Part shown: positions 1 to 8,233 of the stretch, in pieces
How positions within the stretch are numbered: the stretch's first letter is position 1
Layout: each line of letters starts with the position of its first letter
Origin: JAZMZS01 sp045580775
GTDB lineage: Bacteria > Bacillota > Clostridia > Oscillospirales > CAG-272
Reading direction: 5' to 3'
DNA: 9,389 nucleotides
NCBI GenBank assembly: GCA_045580775.1
Contig: JAZNOK010000176.1
Location: forward strand, 1 to 9,389
Program-made: the position numbers and the translations under genes
The notes under the pieces: model-generated
Seen by the model: the letters and a program-made list of their open reading frames with translations, nothing else
Told to the model about the DNA's origin: nothing
Databases searched by the model: none

Positions 1-29
1 ACGATACTTTAGCATTTGCAGAATATCTT

Positions 30-147
30 CCCCGCTGTCATTCTTGAGTGTAGCGTAGCGGAACGAAGAATCTAAGCGGGAGATGGAAGTGACGTTGCTT
101 TGCTCTCGCCCTTAGATCCTTCGCTACGCTCGAGGATGACAGGGCGG
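30..147. repeat. 118-bp palindromic intergenic element, copy 1
   Basis: This is a non-coding element with long imperfect terminal inverted repeats. The left arm starts CCCCGCTGTCATTCTTGAG and the right arm ends CTCGAGGATGACAGGGCGG. On folding, the arms pair over roughly 40-45 bases; the left arm carries about 10 extra bases near 55-65. A near-identical copy lies at 8661-8778 in the same orientation, with four mismatches and no gaps. There is no transposase frame, so it resembles a MITE or REP-type unit. Repeats of this general style (CTGTCATTCTGAGCG-like arms) are familiar between genes of many Clostridia and often generate spurious small ORF predictions. The family assignment is from memory; the two copies and the inverted arms are directly visible. 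Confidence 0.85.
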
Positions 148-245
148 TTGGAGACTTCGCAAATAGTCTCCTTTGAGGATGACAGTCGGGTTGGGGCTAC
201 GGTGATACCGCTCCCTCGTCCATGACAGCGGGGGTGGGAACTTCG
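136..245. repeat. Three degenerate 43-bp modules headed by ATGACAG
   Basis: ATGACAG occurs at 136, 179 and 222, an exact 43-bp period that begins inside the right end of the 118-bp element. Read on the minus strand, each module starts CTGTCAT, and the two complete modules end CCAACC. The interiors differ but each can form a small hairpin: GGAGAC/GTCTCC at 150-171 in the first, CGGT/ACCG at 200-210 in the second. The third copy matches the first over 19 of 24 bases and then degenerates. This looks like an array of related palindromic units appended to the larger element. Confidence 0.6.
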
Positions 246-349
246 ATAAAATTGGTAAAATCGTTTACACGTGATCGAAAGAGCCACATCCCCGTGCGGT
301 CGGAAGGGGTGCTTTTTGCGAACATATTTCACGCGATTTCCTATGCGAC

Positions 350-389
350 AAAAAAATGCGGGGAAGCTTTTTTAAAAGCTTCCCCGCAT
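350..389 (-). terminator. Intrinsic terminator of the rpoBC operon
   Basis: Sixteen bases (356-371) pair perfectly with 374-389 around a two-base loop, giving the stem ATGCGGGGAAGCTTTT with its complement. On the minus strand the stem is followed by a run of six or seven T (350-356). It sits 26 bp past the rpoC stop codon. The plus-strand side has no T-run after the stem, so it acts in the rpoC direction. Confidence 0.93.
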
Positions 390-415
390 CTTATCCTATT
401 ATTCTATTGATTCGA

Positions 416-3400
416 TCAGTCTGCATGCTCAGCGGCAGTCTGTTGTTCTGCACGCTTGACCTCGACTGCACGGTATGCCTCAAGTCCGGTTCCTGCGGGA
501 ATCAGCTTACCGATAAGGACATTTTCTTTAAGTCCCTGGAGATAGTCGATCTTGCCCTTGATAGCTGCCTCTGTGAGGACCTTTGTGGTCTCCTGGAAGG
601 ATGCAGCCGAAAGGAAGGAGTCTGTCTGCAGAGATGCCTTTGTAATTCCGAGAAGAACATCCGAGCAGGTTGCCTCGCGAAGTGTGACCTCGCCTGCGGC
701 GATCCTCTTCTGGATCTGCTCATTTGCCGCCTCGAACTCAAGCTGTCCGACAAGTGTACCGACCAAAAGATCCGTATCTCCCTCGTCCTCGACCTTGACC
801 TTTCTCGACATCTGGCGGGCGATTACCTCAACGTGCTTGTCATTGATGTTAACGTCCTGAGAACGGTAGACCTTCTGTACCTCGCGGATGATATAATCAT
901 ACACAGCCTCGATACCGCTGACACGAAGTATATCCGCAGGAGCCATATAACCCTCGGTCATTGCCTGACCCTGCATGATATAGTCGCCGTCGGCTACGAT
1001 GATACGCATACCGAAGGGAATAGCGTATGAAAGCTCCTCGCCTGCTTCTGTATTGACAAGGATGGTCTTTGTTCTCTTGTCTTCTCTGATGCGGATAGTA
1101 CCGCTCTTTTCTGCGATGATGGCGGTCTTCTTCGGTCTGCGTGCCTCAAACAGCTCCTCGATACGGGGAAGACCCTGTGTGATGTCGCTACCTGCGATAC
1201 CTCCTGTATGGAAGGTTGTCATCGTCAGCTGTGTACCGGGCTCACCGATAGACTGTGCAGCGATAATTCCGACAGTTTCACCGACATTGACGGGGTTTCC
1301 GGATGCCATGTCAGCACCGTAGCAGTGTGCACATACGCCGCGTTTTGCGTGGCAGCGGAGGATAGAACGTACATATACCTCCTTGATGCCTGCAGCTACC
1401 ACCTCAGCTGCCTTGGCAGCGGAGATCATAGTTCCGTCAGCTACAATAACCTCACCGGTCTCGGGATGTGTAACATCTCCGATAACGTATCTGCCTACGA
1501 GTCTGTCGCCCAGAGGCTCAATTACTGTATCTCCCTCGGTGATATCGCTCACCCACATACCCTTTGTGGTTCCGCAATCCTCCTCGCGGATGATGACATC
1601 CTGAGAAACGTCAACCAGTCTTCTGGTAAGGTAACCGGAGTCTGCTGTACGCAGAGCTGTATCCGACAGGGATTTTCTCGAACCTCTCGCACCGATAAAG
1701 TACTCGAGTATGTTCAGACCCTCACGGAAGTTACTCTTGATCGGGATCTCCATGGTCTTTCCGTTTGTAGCGAACATAAGTCCACGCATACCTGCAAGCT
1801 GTCTGAGCTGGCTGTTCGATCCACGGGCTCCGGAGTCGATCATCATCTTTATCGGGTTATACGCGTCAAAGCCTTCCTGAACGGAGGAGACGATCTTCTT
1901 TGTAGCGTCCTCCCAGGTAGCAATGACGTTCTGGTATCTTTCGTCCTCGGAAAATTCACCGTCACGGAAGAACTCTGTGATCTCGGCGATCTTCTCCTCT
2001 GCCTCTGCGATATAATCCCATTTCTTCTTCGGGATGTTCATATCGTACACAGAGATCGAAAGAGCGGAACGGGTAGAATATTTGTATCCTGTTGCCTTGA
2101 TATTGTCAAGTGTCTGTGCAGCTACGGTAAGTCCGTGCATCTTGATACAGCGGTCTACGATCTCTCCGAGCTGCTTTTTCTTTGTGACGAACATTACCTC
2201 GAGATCAAACATGGTCTCAGGGTTGGTTCTGTCAACATATCCAAGCGACTGAGGTATCTGCTGGTTGAAGATAAGGCGTCCGAGGGTAGCGTCGATGATC
2301 TTGGACTTCATCACTCCGTCAACCTCACGCTGTACTCTGACCTTGATCTTTGCATGAAGACCGAGCTCACCCACAGAGTAAGCCATCATAGCCTCGTCAA
2401 AGTCACGGAATACCTTGCCCTCTCCGGGCTCACCGGGCTTTTCCATAGTCAGATAGTAAGAACCGAGAACCATGTCCTGCGAAGGAACAGCAACTGCCTT
2501 TCCGTCGGCGGGCTTCAGGAGGTTGTTGGCGGAGAGCATAAGGAATCTTGCCTCTGCCTGAGCCTCAGCGGTCAGCGGTACGTGTACAGGCATCTGGTCT
2601 CCGTCAAAGTCAGCATTGAACGCTGTACAAACAAGCGGATGCAGTCTGATGGCACGGCCCTCTACGAGCACAGGCTCGAATGCCTGTATAGACAGACGGT
2701 GCAGGGTAGGTGCACGGTTGAGAAGTACGGGGTGCTCCTTGATAACGTTCTCGAGTGCATCCCAAACCTCTGCATTTACCTTCTCTACCTTTTTCTTTGC
2801 TTCCTTGATATTGGATGCCTTGTTAGTCTCGACAAGTCTCTTCATGACGAAGGGCTTGAACAATTCCAGTGCCATTTCCTTAGGAAGGCCGCACTGATAT
2901 ATCTTGAGATCCGGTCCTACAACGATAACCGAACGTCCCGAATAGTCAACACGCTTTCCGAGCAGGTTCTGTCTGAAGCGTCCCTGCTTTCCTCGGAGCA
3001 TTTCGGAAAGAGACTTCAGAGCTCTGTTGGAGGGGCCTGTGACAGGTTTTCCTCTTCTGCCGTTGTCGATCAGGGCGTCAACTGCCTCCTGAAGCATTCT
3101 CTTTTCGTTTCTGATAATGATATCGGGAGCGTGCAGCTCCATGAGTCTCTTGAGACGGTTATTTCTGTTGATAACTCTGCGGTACAGGTCATTGAGGTCA
3201 GAGGATGCAAAGCGTCCGCCGTTCAGCTGTACCATAGGACGTATCTCAGGGGGAAGGACAGGTACTCCGTCGAGTATCATCCATTCAGGCTTGTTGCCTG
3301 ACTTTCTGAAAGACTCAACTACGTCAAGTCTCTTGATAAGTTTGACCTTCTTCTGGCCTGATGCTGTGGCGAGCTCTGCCTTCAGATCACGTGAAAGCTG

Positions 3401-3952
3401 CTCTATATCAAGCTCTGCGAGCAGCTCCTTGATAGCCTCAGCACCCATGCCTACCTTAAAGTCGTCCTCATAACGCTCATACATCGCACGGTACTCGGAG
3501 TCCTTGAGCAGCTGCATCTTCTGCAGGGGCGTGGAACCGGGATCAATAACGATATACTGTGCAAAGTAAAGAACTCGCTCAAGCAGACGCGGGGAGATGT
3601 CCAGCAGCAGTCCCATTCTCGAGGGGATAGCTCTGAAGTACCAGATGTGCGACACAGGAGCTGCAAGCTCAATGTGTCCCATTCTCTCGCGGCGGACCTT
3701 CTTGGTCGTTACCTCAACTCCGCACTTCTCGCATATCTTGCCCTTGTGACGGACTCTCTTGTACTTTCCGCATTGGCACTCCCAGTCCTTTGTCGGACCA
3801 AAGATCTTCTCGCAGAAGAGTCCTTCTCTCTCTGCCTTGAGGGTTCTGTAGTTTATAGTTTCGGGTTTCTTGACCTCGCCGAAAGACCAGCTTCTGATCA
3901 TTTCGGGAGATGCTAAACCTATCTGGATAGAATCAAATATATTTTTGTCCAT
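416..3952 (-). CDS. rpoC: DNA-directed RNA polymerase subunit beta'
   Basis: This is the largest catalytic subunit of the bacterial RNA polymerase core enzyme. It binds the active-site magnesium, contributes the clamp, bridge helix and trigger loop, and works with RpoB, RpoA and sigma in the cytoplasm. The 1178-residue length is normal for Firmicutes. Visible landmarks in order: N-terminal zinc ribbon cysteines C59, C61, C74 and C77; the active-site motif NADFDGD at 446-452 with the three metal-binding aspartates D448, D450 and D452; the GMRGLM segment at 721-726 leading into the bridge helix; second zinc site cysteines C793, C867, C874 and C877; trigger-loop motif GEPGTQLTMTTFHTGG at 904-919. 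The ATG start gives the standard MDKNIFDSIQIGLASPEMI beginning. It lies 47 bp after rpoB and is clearly co-transcribed with it. The gene ends in TGA with its own terminator just downstream. Nothing is missing or broken. Confidence 0.99.
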   Translation of the reverse strand: MDKNIFDSIQIGLASPEMIRSWSFGEVKKPETINYRTLKAEREGLFCEKIFGPTKDWECQCGKYKRVRHKGKICEKCGVEVTTKKVRRERMGHIELAAPVSHIWYFRAIPSRMGLLLDISPRLLERVLYFAQYIVIDPGSTPLQKMQLLKDSEYRAMYERYEDDFKVGMGAEAIKELLAELDIEQLSRDLKAELATASGQKKVKLIKRLDVVESFRKSGNKPEWMILDGVPVLPPEIRPMVQLNGGRFASSDLNDLYRRVINRNNRLKRLMELHAPDIIIRNEKRMLQEAVDALIDNGRRGKPVTGPSNRALKSLSEMLRGKQGRFRQNLLGKRVDYSGRSVIVVGPDLKIYQCGLPKEMALELFKPFVMKRLVETNKASNIKEAKKKVEKVNAEVWDALENVIKEHPVLLNRAPTLHRLSIQAFEPVLVEGRAIRLHPLVCTAFNADFDGDQMPVHVPLTAEAQAEARFLMLSANNLLKPADGKAVAVPSQDMVLGSYYLTMEKPGEPGEGKVFRDFDEAMMAYSVGELGLHAKIKVRVQREVDGVMKSKIIDATLGRLIFNQQIPQSLGYVDRTNPETMFDLEVMFVTKKKQLGEIVDRCIKMHGLTVAAQTLDNIKATGYKYSTRSALSISVYDMNIPKKKWDYIAEAEEKIAEITEFFRDGEFSEDERYQNVIATWEDATKKIVSSVQEGFDAYNPIKMMIDSGARGSNSQLRQLAGMRGLMFATNGKTMEIPIKSNFREGLNILEYFIGARGSRKSLSDTALRTADSGYLTRRLVDVSQDVIIREEDCGTTKGMWVSDITEGDTVIEPLGDRLVGRYVIGDVTHPETGEVIVADGTMISAAKAAEVVAAGIKEVYVRSILRCHAKRGVCAHCYGADMASGNPVNVGETVGIIAAQSIGEPGTQLTMTTFHTGGIAGSDITQGLPRIEELFEARRPKKTAIIAEKSGTIRIREDKRTKTILVNTEAGEELSYAIPFGMRIIVADGDYIMQGQAMTEGYMAPADILRVSGIEAVYDYIIREVQKVYRSQDVNINDKHVEVIARQMSRKVKVEDEGDTDLLVGTLVGQLEFEAANEQIQKRIAAGEVTLREATCSDVLLGITKASLQTDSFLSAASFQETTKVLTEAAIKGKIDYLQGLKENVLIGKLIPAGTGLEAYRAVEVKRAEQQTAAEHAD

Positions 3953-3999
3953 TTGATTATTATTCCCTCTCTCTGTAATTATTTTGCCAAATAGCCTGA
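3953..3999 (-). promoter_or_regulatory. rpoB-rpoC intercistronic gap with rpoC ribosome binding site
   Basis: The 47-bp gap holds no terminator hairpin or promoter that I can see. On the minus strand, the purine-rich tract AGAGAGAGGGAATAATAATC precedes the rpoC ATG. The GAGG core is about 13 bases from the ATG, somewhat longer than ideal, so translation initiation may lean on the purine tract or on coupling with rpoB. Confidence 0.6.
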
Positions 4000-6900
4000 T
4001 CAGAAGTCTTCGCCTTCGTCTCCGTATTCTGTGCCGTCAAGATCGCCGTAAAGCTCAGAGTCGGAGCCAAACACATCATCAAGCACACCGCCGAGATCAT
4101 CCGCATTCTCCTGCTCGGGAGCAGTCCTGTCAAGTGACTCGAGCGTGTCTGCAACGTCGGCTCTCTTTTCGCTGAAGTTGTCAAAGAGGTCATCTGTCTC
4201 TACAGTTTCTCCGACCTCTGCAATATCGGCGTCAGATACGTAGTTCGGTGTCTCGAGCTCATCCTCAAGTGTGGACAGGTCTACCTCGTTGCCCTCTGCG
4301 TCTAGAACTCTGACGTTGAGTGCGAGCGACTGCAGCTCCTTCACAAGTACCTTGAAGGACTCAGGGATACCGGGGGTAGGAATGTTCTGACCCTTGACGA
4401 TCGCCTCGTAGGTCTTGACTCTACCTGTGACGTCGTCACTCTTTACAGTAAGGATCTCCTGAAGTGTGTATGCAGCACCGTAAGCCTCAAGTGCCCATAC
4501 CTCCATCTCTCCGAATCTCTGTCCGCCGAACTGTGCCTTACCTCCCAGAGGCTGCTGAGTTACAAGCGAGTAAGGACCGGTCGAACGTGCGTGGATCTTG
4601 TCATCGACAAGGTGATGGAGCTTGAGATAATACATATATCCGACGGTAACGGGGTTGTCGAAGGGCTCGCCTGTTCTTCCGTCATAAAGTGTGGTCTTTC
4701 CGTCTACGATCTTGAGCTTGCCCTCTGCGAGAAGCGACTCAAAACGCTCGTCATCGTGGGCAATAGTCTCCAGGTGCATCTTTCCATCCTCGTCAAAGGA
4801 CTGGATGCACACTTCCTTTCCGTCGTAGTTCTCGCCGGGTCTGATATCGCGGCAGAGTCCTGCCTCCTTCAGACACTCAAGAATATCCTGCTCATTTGCT
4901 CCGTCAAATACGGGAGTCATGACCTTTATTCCGAGTTCCTTTGCGGCTCTTCCGAGGTGGACCTCAAGAACCTGTCCGATGTTCATACGTGAAGGAACTC
5001 CAAGGGGATTGAGCACTATGTCAAGCGGCTGGCCGTTGGGAAGGAAGGGCATATCCTCGGGAGGAAGTATTCTCGATACGACACCCTTGTTTCCGTGGCG
5101 TCCTGCCATCTTGTCTCCGACGGATATCTTTCTCTTCTGAGCGATAAAGATGCGTGCTACCTTGTTTACTCCGGGAGGCAGCTGATCGTCGCCGTTCTCA
5201 CGTGAGAACACCTTGACATCGACTACGATACCCGACTCTCCGTGCGGAACCTTGAGCGAGGTGTCACGAACCTCGCGTGCCTTCTCTCCGAAGATCGCAC
5301 GAAGCAGCCTTTCCTCCGCTGTAAGCTCGGTCTCACCCTTGGGCGTGACCTTTCCTACGAGAATGTCTCCTGCACGGACCTCCGTACCGATCTTGACTAT
5401 ACCCCCAGCCGTAAGGTCCTTGAGTGCATCGCCGCCGACGTTGGGGATCTCGCGGGTGATCTCCTCCGGCCCGAGCTTGGTGTCTCTTGCCTCGAGGGTA
5501 TACTCCTCTATATGAATGGATGTGTATATATCGTCTCTTACCAGACGCTCGTTGAGAAGGACCGCGTCCTCGTAGTTATAACCCTCCCAGGTCATAAATC
5601 CGATAAGGGCGTTCTTTCCGAGAGAGATCTCTCCGTCTGCCGTCGCAGGTCCGTCTGCTATGACCTGTCCTGCCTCGATCTCATCACCCTCGCAGATGAT
5701 GGGACGCTGGTTGATACAGGTACCCTGGTTGGAACGTTTGAACTTGAGAAGGCGATACACGTCCTTTGTATGCTCAGAGTCGTTACGCGTGATAACTATC
5801 TCGTCCGCAGATACCTTTGTACATACTCCTGCCTCCTTGGCTATTACAACGACGCCGGAGTCGTATGCTGCCTTGTACTCCATACCTGTTCCGACAAAGG
5901 GAGACTCGGTCATCATCAGCGGCACTGCCTGCTTCTGCATGTTCGATCCCATCAGAGCTCTGGAGTTGTCGTCGTTCTCAAGGAACGGTATACAAGCTGT
6001 AGCTACAGATACGACCATCTTAGGCGATACGTCCATCAGATCCACCTGATCGTTGTCAACCTCGATGATCTCTGTCTTGTCACGGACAAGGACTCGCTTG
6101 TTTACAAAATGTCCCTCTTCGTCAAGAGGCTCGTTACCCTGTGCTACTATATAATCGTCCTCAATGTCCGCTGTAAGATATACAACTTCCTTTGTTACGA
6201 TTCCCTTTTCCTTGTCTACTACGCGGAACGGAGCCTCGATAAATCCAAACTCGCTCACGCGTGCATAGGTGGAAAGGTAGGATATAAGACCGATGTTCGG
6301 TCCTTCAGGTGTCTCGATAGGACACATTCTGCCGTAGTGTGTGTAATGTACGTCACGAACGTCAAAGCTGGCTCTGTCACGCGAAAGTCCTCCGGGTCCG
6401 AGTGCCGAAAGACGACGCTTGTGTGTCAGCTCTGCGAGAGGGTTGTTCTGGTCCATGAACTGCGAGAGGGGAGATGAACCGAAAAACTCCCTGATCGCCG
6501 TAACGACAGGACGGATGTTGACAAGTGTCTGAGGAGAGATGTCATCCGAATCCTGGATGGTCATACGCTCTTTTACTATCTTGTCCATTCTGGCAAGTCC
6601 GATACGCAGCTGATTCTGAAGCAGCTCTCCTACGCAACGCATACGTCTGTTGCCGAGATGGTCTATGTCGTCTGTCTGGCCTATTCCGTGAGAAAGAGCA
6701 ATAAGGTAGTTTACCGAAGCAAAGATATCTTCCTTTGTAATGTGCTTAGGGCAGAGATCATAGTATCTCTGTGCCGCAAGCTCGCGTATCTTGCTCTCGT
6801 CTCCCTCTGCCTGCTCTATGATCGCATTCAGAGCAGAGAGGCTGACCTTGTGCTTTATTCCCTGATCCTTCAGATCATATCCGAGCACTGCCTCGGGGAA

Positions 6901-7956
6901 TACAGAGTAGTTTGAGAATATTCTGTACTCACGGCCGTCATCACCGTAAATATACGCCTCGCACGCACCGGCACGCTCGATCTCTCTGGACTGAGCTCTG
7001 CCGATCACAACATCAGCCTCACAGATGATCTCTCCTGTGATGGCACTCACGATAGGACGGGATGCTACCCTGCCCTCGATACGCTTAGCCAGGCTGAGCT
7101 TCTTGTCGTATTTGTATCTTCCCACAGGATACAGATCGTATCTCTTGGGATCGAAGAAAAGGTTGTTTACGAGTATCTGTGCACTCTCTACCAGAGGCGG
7201 CTCACCGGGACGAAGCTTCTTGTAGACTTCCTTGAGTGCTTCCTCATGGAGATCTCCGCCGCTCTCAAGTGCCGCCTTCTTCGCGTCATCCTTTTCAAAC
7301 GTGGAGTTGATAAGTGCGTCATCTCCGAACATTTCAACAAGCTCCGCGTCGGTTGCTATACCCAAAGCACGGAGGAATACTGTGATCGGGATCTTTCTCG
7401 TTTTATCTATCTTTACATAGAAAACGTCATTCTGGTCGGTCTCATACTCGAGCCATGCTCCTCTGTAAGGAATGACCGTCGCTGTGTAAAGGTGCTTTCC
7501 TGTCTTGTCAATAGAAGAACCGTAGTATACACCGGGAGAACGTACAAACTGAGATACGATAACTCTCTCAGCTCCGTTGATAACGAACGTTCCCGAGTCT
7601 GTCATGAGCGGGAAATCACCCATGTGGATCTCAGACTCCTTGACCTCTCCTGTTGTTTTGTTGGTCAGACGGACGTTGACCTTGAGGGGGGCTGCGTAGT
7701 TTACATCCCTGTCCTTGCACTCCTCAACGGGATATTGCGGCTTTTCATCGAGAGAATACCCTACAAATTCAATAACAAGGTTACCCGAATAGTCGGTGAT
7801 GGGGGAGACGTCATGGAGAACGTCCATGATTCCCTCTTCGATAAACCATTTGTAGGAATCCTTTTGCACCTCGATAAGATTCGGCATGTCAAGCGGCTCA
7901 TCGATCTTTGAAAAGCTCATTCTCGTGTTTTTGCCGAGTTTGTGGGGTTTGAGCAT
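4000..7956 (-). CDS. rpoB: DNA-directed RNA polymerase subunit beta
   Basis: This is the second catalytic subunit of core RNA polymerase and the target of rifamycins. From the chosen ATG it is 1318 residues. Landmarks: rifampicin-resistance region about 493-528 (SQFMDQNNPLAELTHKRRLS) with wild-type Q499, D502, H512, R515 and S517, so rifamycin sensitivity is predicted; NYED with E796-D797; K941 and K949 around KMAGRHGNKG (949-958); and the C-terminal switch/clamp motif GGKAQFGGQRFGEMEVWALE (1138-1157). Start choice: an in-frame GTG at 7968 adds MINF, but the ATG at 7956 gives MLKPHKLGKNTRMSFSK, which fits the family better and has GGAG 11 bases upstream. The GTG would overlap that GGAG and rely on a weaker GGAA. 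The protein is longer than Bacillus RpoB (about 1190), mainly through a ~47-residue insert (1038-1084) and a strongly acidic tail (about 1237-1318). First gene of the rpoBC operon. Confidence 0.98.
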   Translation of the reverse strand: MLKPHKLGKNTRMSFSKIDEPLDMPNLIEVQKDSYKWFIEEGIMDVLHDVSPITDYSGNLVIEFVGYSLDEKPQYPVEECKDRDVNYAAPLKVNVRLTNKTTGEVKESEIHMGDFPLMTDSGTFVINGAERVIVSQFVRSPGVYYGSSIDKTGKHLYTATVIPYRGAWLEYETDQNDVFYVKIDKTRKIPITVFLRALGIATDAELVEMFGDDALINSTFEKDDAKKAALESGGDLHEEALKEVYKKLRPGEPPLVESAQILVNNLFFDPKRYDLYPVGRYKYDKKLSLAKRIEGRVASRPIVSAITGEIICEADVVIGRAQSREIERAGACEAYIYGDDGREYRIFSNYSVFPEAVLGYDLKDQGIKHKVSLSALNAIIEQAEGDESKIRELAAQRYYDLCPKHITKEDIFASVNYLIALSHGIGQTDDIDHLGNRRMRCVGELLQNQLRIGLARMDKIVKERMTIQDSDDISPQTLVNIRPVVTAIREFFGSSPLSQFMDQNNPLAELTHKRRLSALGPGGLSRDRASFDVRDVHYTHYGRMCPIETPEGPNIGLISYLSTYARVSEFGFIEAPFRVVDKEKGIVTKEVVYLTADIEDDYIVAQGNEPLDEEGHFVNKRVLVRDKTEIIEVDNDQVDLMDVSPKMVVSVATACIPFLENDDNSRALMGSNMQKQAVPLMMTESPFVGTGMEYKAAYDSGVVVIAKEAGVCTKVSADEIVITRNDSEHTKDVYRLLKFKRSNQGTCINQRPIICEGDEIEAGQVIADGPATADGEISLGKNALIGFMTWEGYNYEDAVLLNERLVRDDIYTSIHIEEYTLEARDTKLGPEEITREIPNVGGDALKDLTAGGIVKIGTEVRAGDILVGKVTPKGETELTAEERLLRAIFGEKAREVRDTSLKVPHGESGIVVDVKVFSRENGDDQLPPGVNKVARIFIAQKRKISVGDKMAGRHGNKGVVSRILPPEDMPFLPNGQPLDIVLNPLGVPSRMNIGQVLEVHLGRAAKELGIKVMTPVFDGANEQDILECLKEAGLCRDIRPGENYDGKEVCIQSFDEDGKMHLETIAHDDERFESLLAEGKLKIVDGKTTLYDGRTGEPFDNPVTVGYMYYLKLHHLVDDKIHARSTGPYSLVTQQPLGGKAQFGGQRFGEMEVWALEAYGAAYTLQEILTVKSDDVTGRVKTYEAIVKGQNIPTPGIPESFKVLVKELQSLALNVRVLDAEGNEVDLSTLEDELETPNYVSDADIAEVGETVETDDLFDNFSEKRADVADTLESLDRTAPEQENADDLGGVLDDVFGSDSELYGDLDGTEYGDEGEDF

Positions 7957-7986
7957 AAAGTTTATCACTCCATTCCGTTATGATAC

Positions 7987-8027
7987 GTGTGCTCCGCACA
8001 CAAGATATTGCGTGTGCCCCGCACACG
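7987..8027 (-). repeat. Tandem GTGTGC/GCACAC hairpins upstream of rpoB
   Basis: Two near-identical palindromes lie 25 bp apart. GTGTGC-TCC-GCACAC (7987-8001) has a 6-bp stem, and CGTGTGC-CCC-GCACACG (8011-8027) a 7-bp stem; both have three-base loops. As rpoB mRNA the loops read GGA (proximal) and GGG (distal). The proximal one ends 31 bases before the chosen ATG. They are not followed by T-runs, so they are not terminators. They could be RNA stem-loops that affect stability or translation, or paired DNA operator sites. Confidence 0.75.
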
Positions 8028-8134
8028 AAAAGAAAGATAATTCCGGCATCTCACAGACCGCCCGACAGATCACAAAAATCACTCTGACTGTAACCGTGAT
8101 TTACGAAATACCGCCGTTTTTCCAAAATTGCGGC

Positions 8135-8155
8135 TGTCAAGATGTATTTTTGACA
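8135..8155. repeat. TGTCAA/TTGACA inverted repeat in the rpoB leader
   Basis: TGTCAA (8135-8140) and TTGACA (8150-8155) form a perfect 6-bp inverted repeat around nine bases. Each half reads as a -35-like hexamer on one strand, but neither has a matching -10 box at 16-18 bp. Its function is unknown, and it may be chance. Confidence 0.3.
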
Positions 8156-8233
8156 AACAATTTTGATTTTTACTGTGCAAAATGACGGTTTTTCGCTTCA
8201 AGGGCATTCTATGGGATTATAATGCAATTTAGT

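Larger units (their letters stand above)
1..349. other. Gene-free spacer downstream of rpoC
   Basis: No convincing gene lies here. The small open frames on either strand run through palindromic repeats or into the rpoC terminator, and they lack ribosome binding sites and recognisable protein sequence. The stretch holds one complete 118-bp palindromic element (30-147) followed by degenerate 43-bp modules (to about 245). From 246 to 349 I see only unremarkable AT-rich sequence plus a weak CCCC/GGGG hairpin (290-309) followed by a short T-run, not strong enough to call. Confidence 0.7.
7957..8227 (-). promoter_or_regulatory. rpoB 5' leader of about 270 nt
   Basis: If transcription starts about seven bases past the -10 box, the mRNA leader runs from near 8227 to the rpoB start. 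It carries no ORF that I would trust and no riboswitch that I recognise. It contains a TGTCAA/TTGACA inverted repeat (8135-8155), a weak 6-bp AATCAC/GTGATT hairpin (8077-8101), and two strong tandem hairpins next to the ribosome binding site (7987-8027). The length is more than needed for translation, which hints at post-transcriptional control. That is inference. Confidence 0.5.

Noticed and set aside
136..245. CRISPR array
   Set aside because: The 43-bp period comes from a 7-base motif with degenerate flanks. There are no conserved long repeats with unique spacers and no cas genes.
288..317. Plus-strand terminator (CCCC/GGGG stem then CTTTTT)
   Set aside because: The stem is short with a large loop, and no plus-strand gene lies upstream in the window to be terminated.
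72..332. Minus-strand 86-codon frame in the left spacer
   Set aside because: It translates the 118-bp palindromic element (ILERSEGSKGE-type sequence is a familiar repeat artefact) and lies past the rpoC terminator with no start signals.
493..600. Rifamycin-resistance substitution in RpoB (Ala508 where E. coli has Ser522, Pro496 where it has Gln510); the positions given here are residue numbers
   Set aside because: Ala at this site is normal in Firmicutes such as Bacillus, and the Pro is at a site not known to me for resistance. The key Gln, Asp, His, Arg and Ser positions are wild type.
1208..3301. A 697-codon open frame on the plus strand opposite rpoC, and others such as 356-1030, 5242-6477 and 7246-7911
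   Set aside because: All of these are in the codon-mirrored frame of rpoC or rpoB. Stops there would need sense TTA, CTA or TCA codons, which these highly expressed genes avoid. The products are Cys/Leu/Ser-rich and match no family I recognise.
8073..8101. Transcription attenuator in the rpoB leader (AATCAC/GTGATT stem followed by T-run)
   Set aside because: The stem has only six mostly A-T pairs around a 13-base loop, and the T-run overlaps the stem end. Too weak to call.
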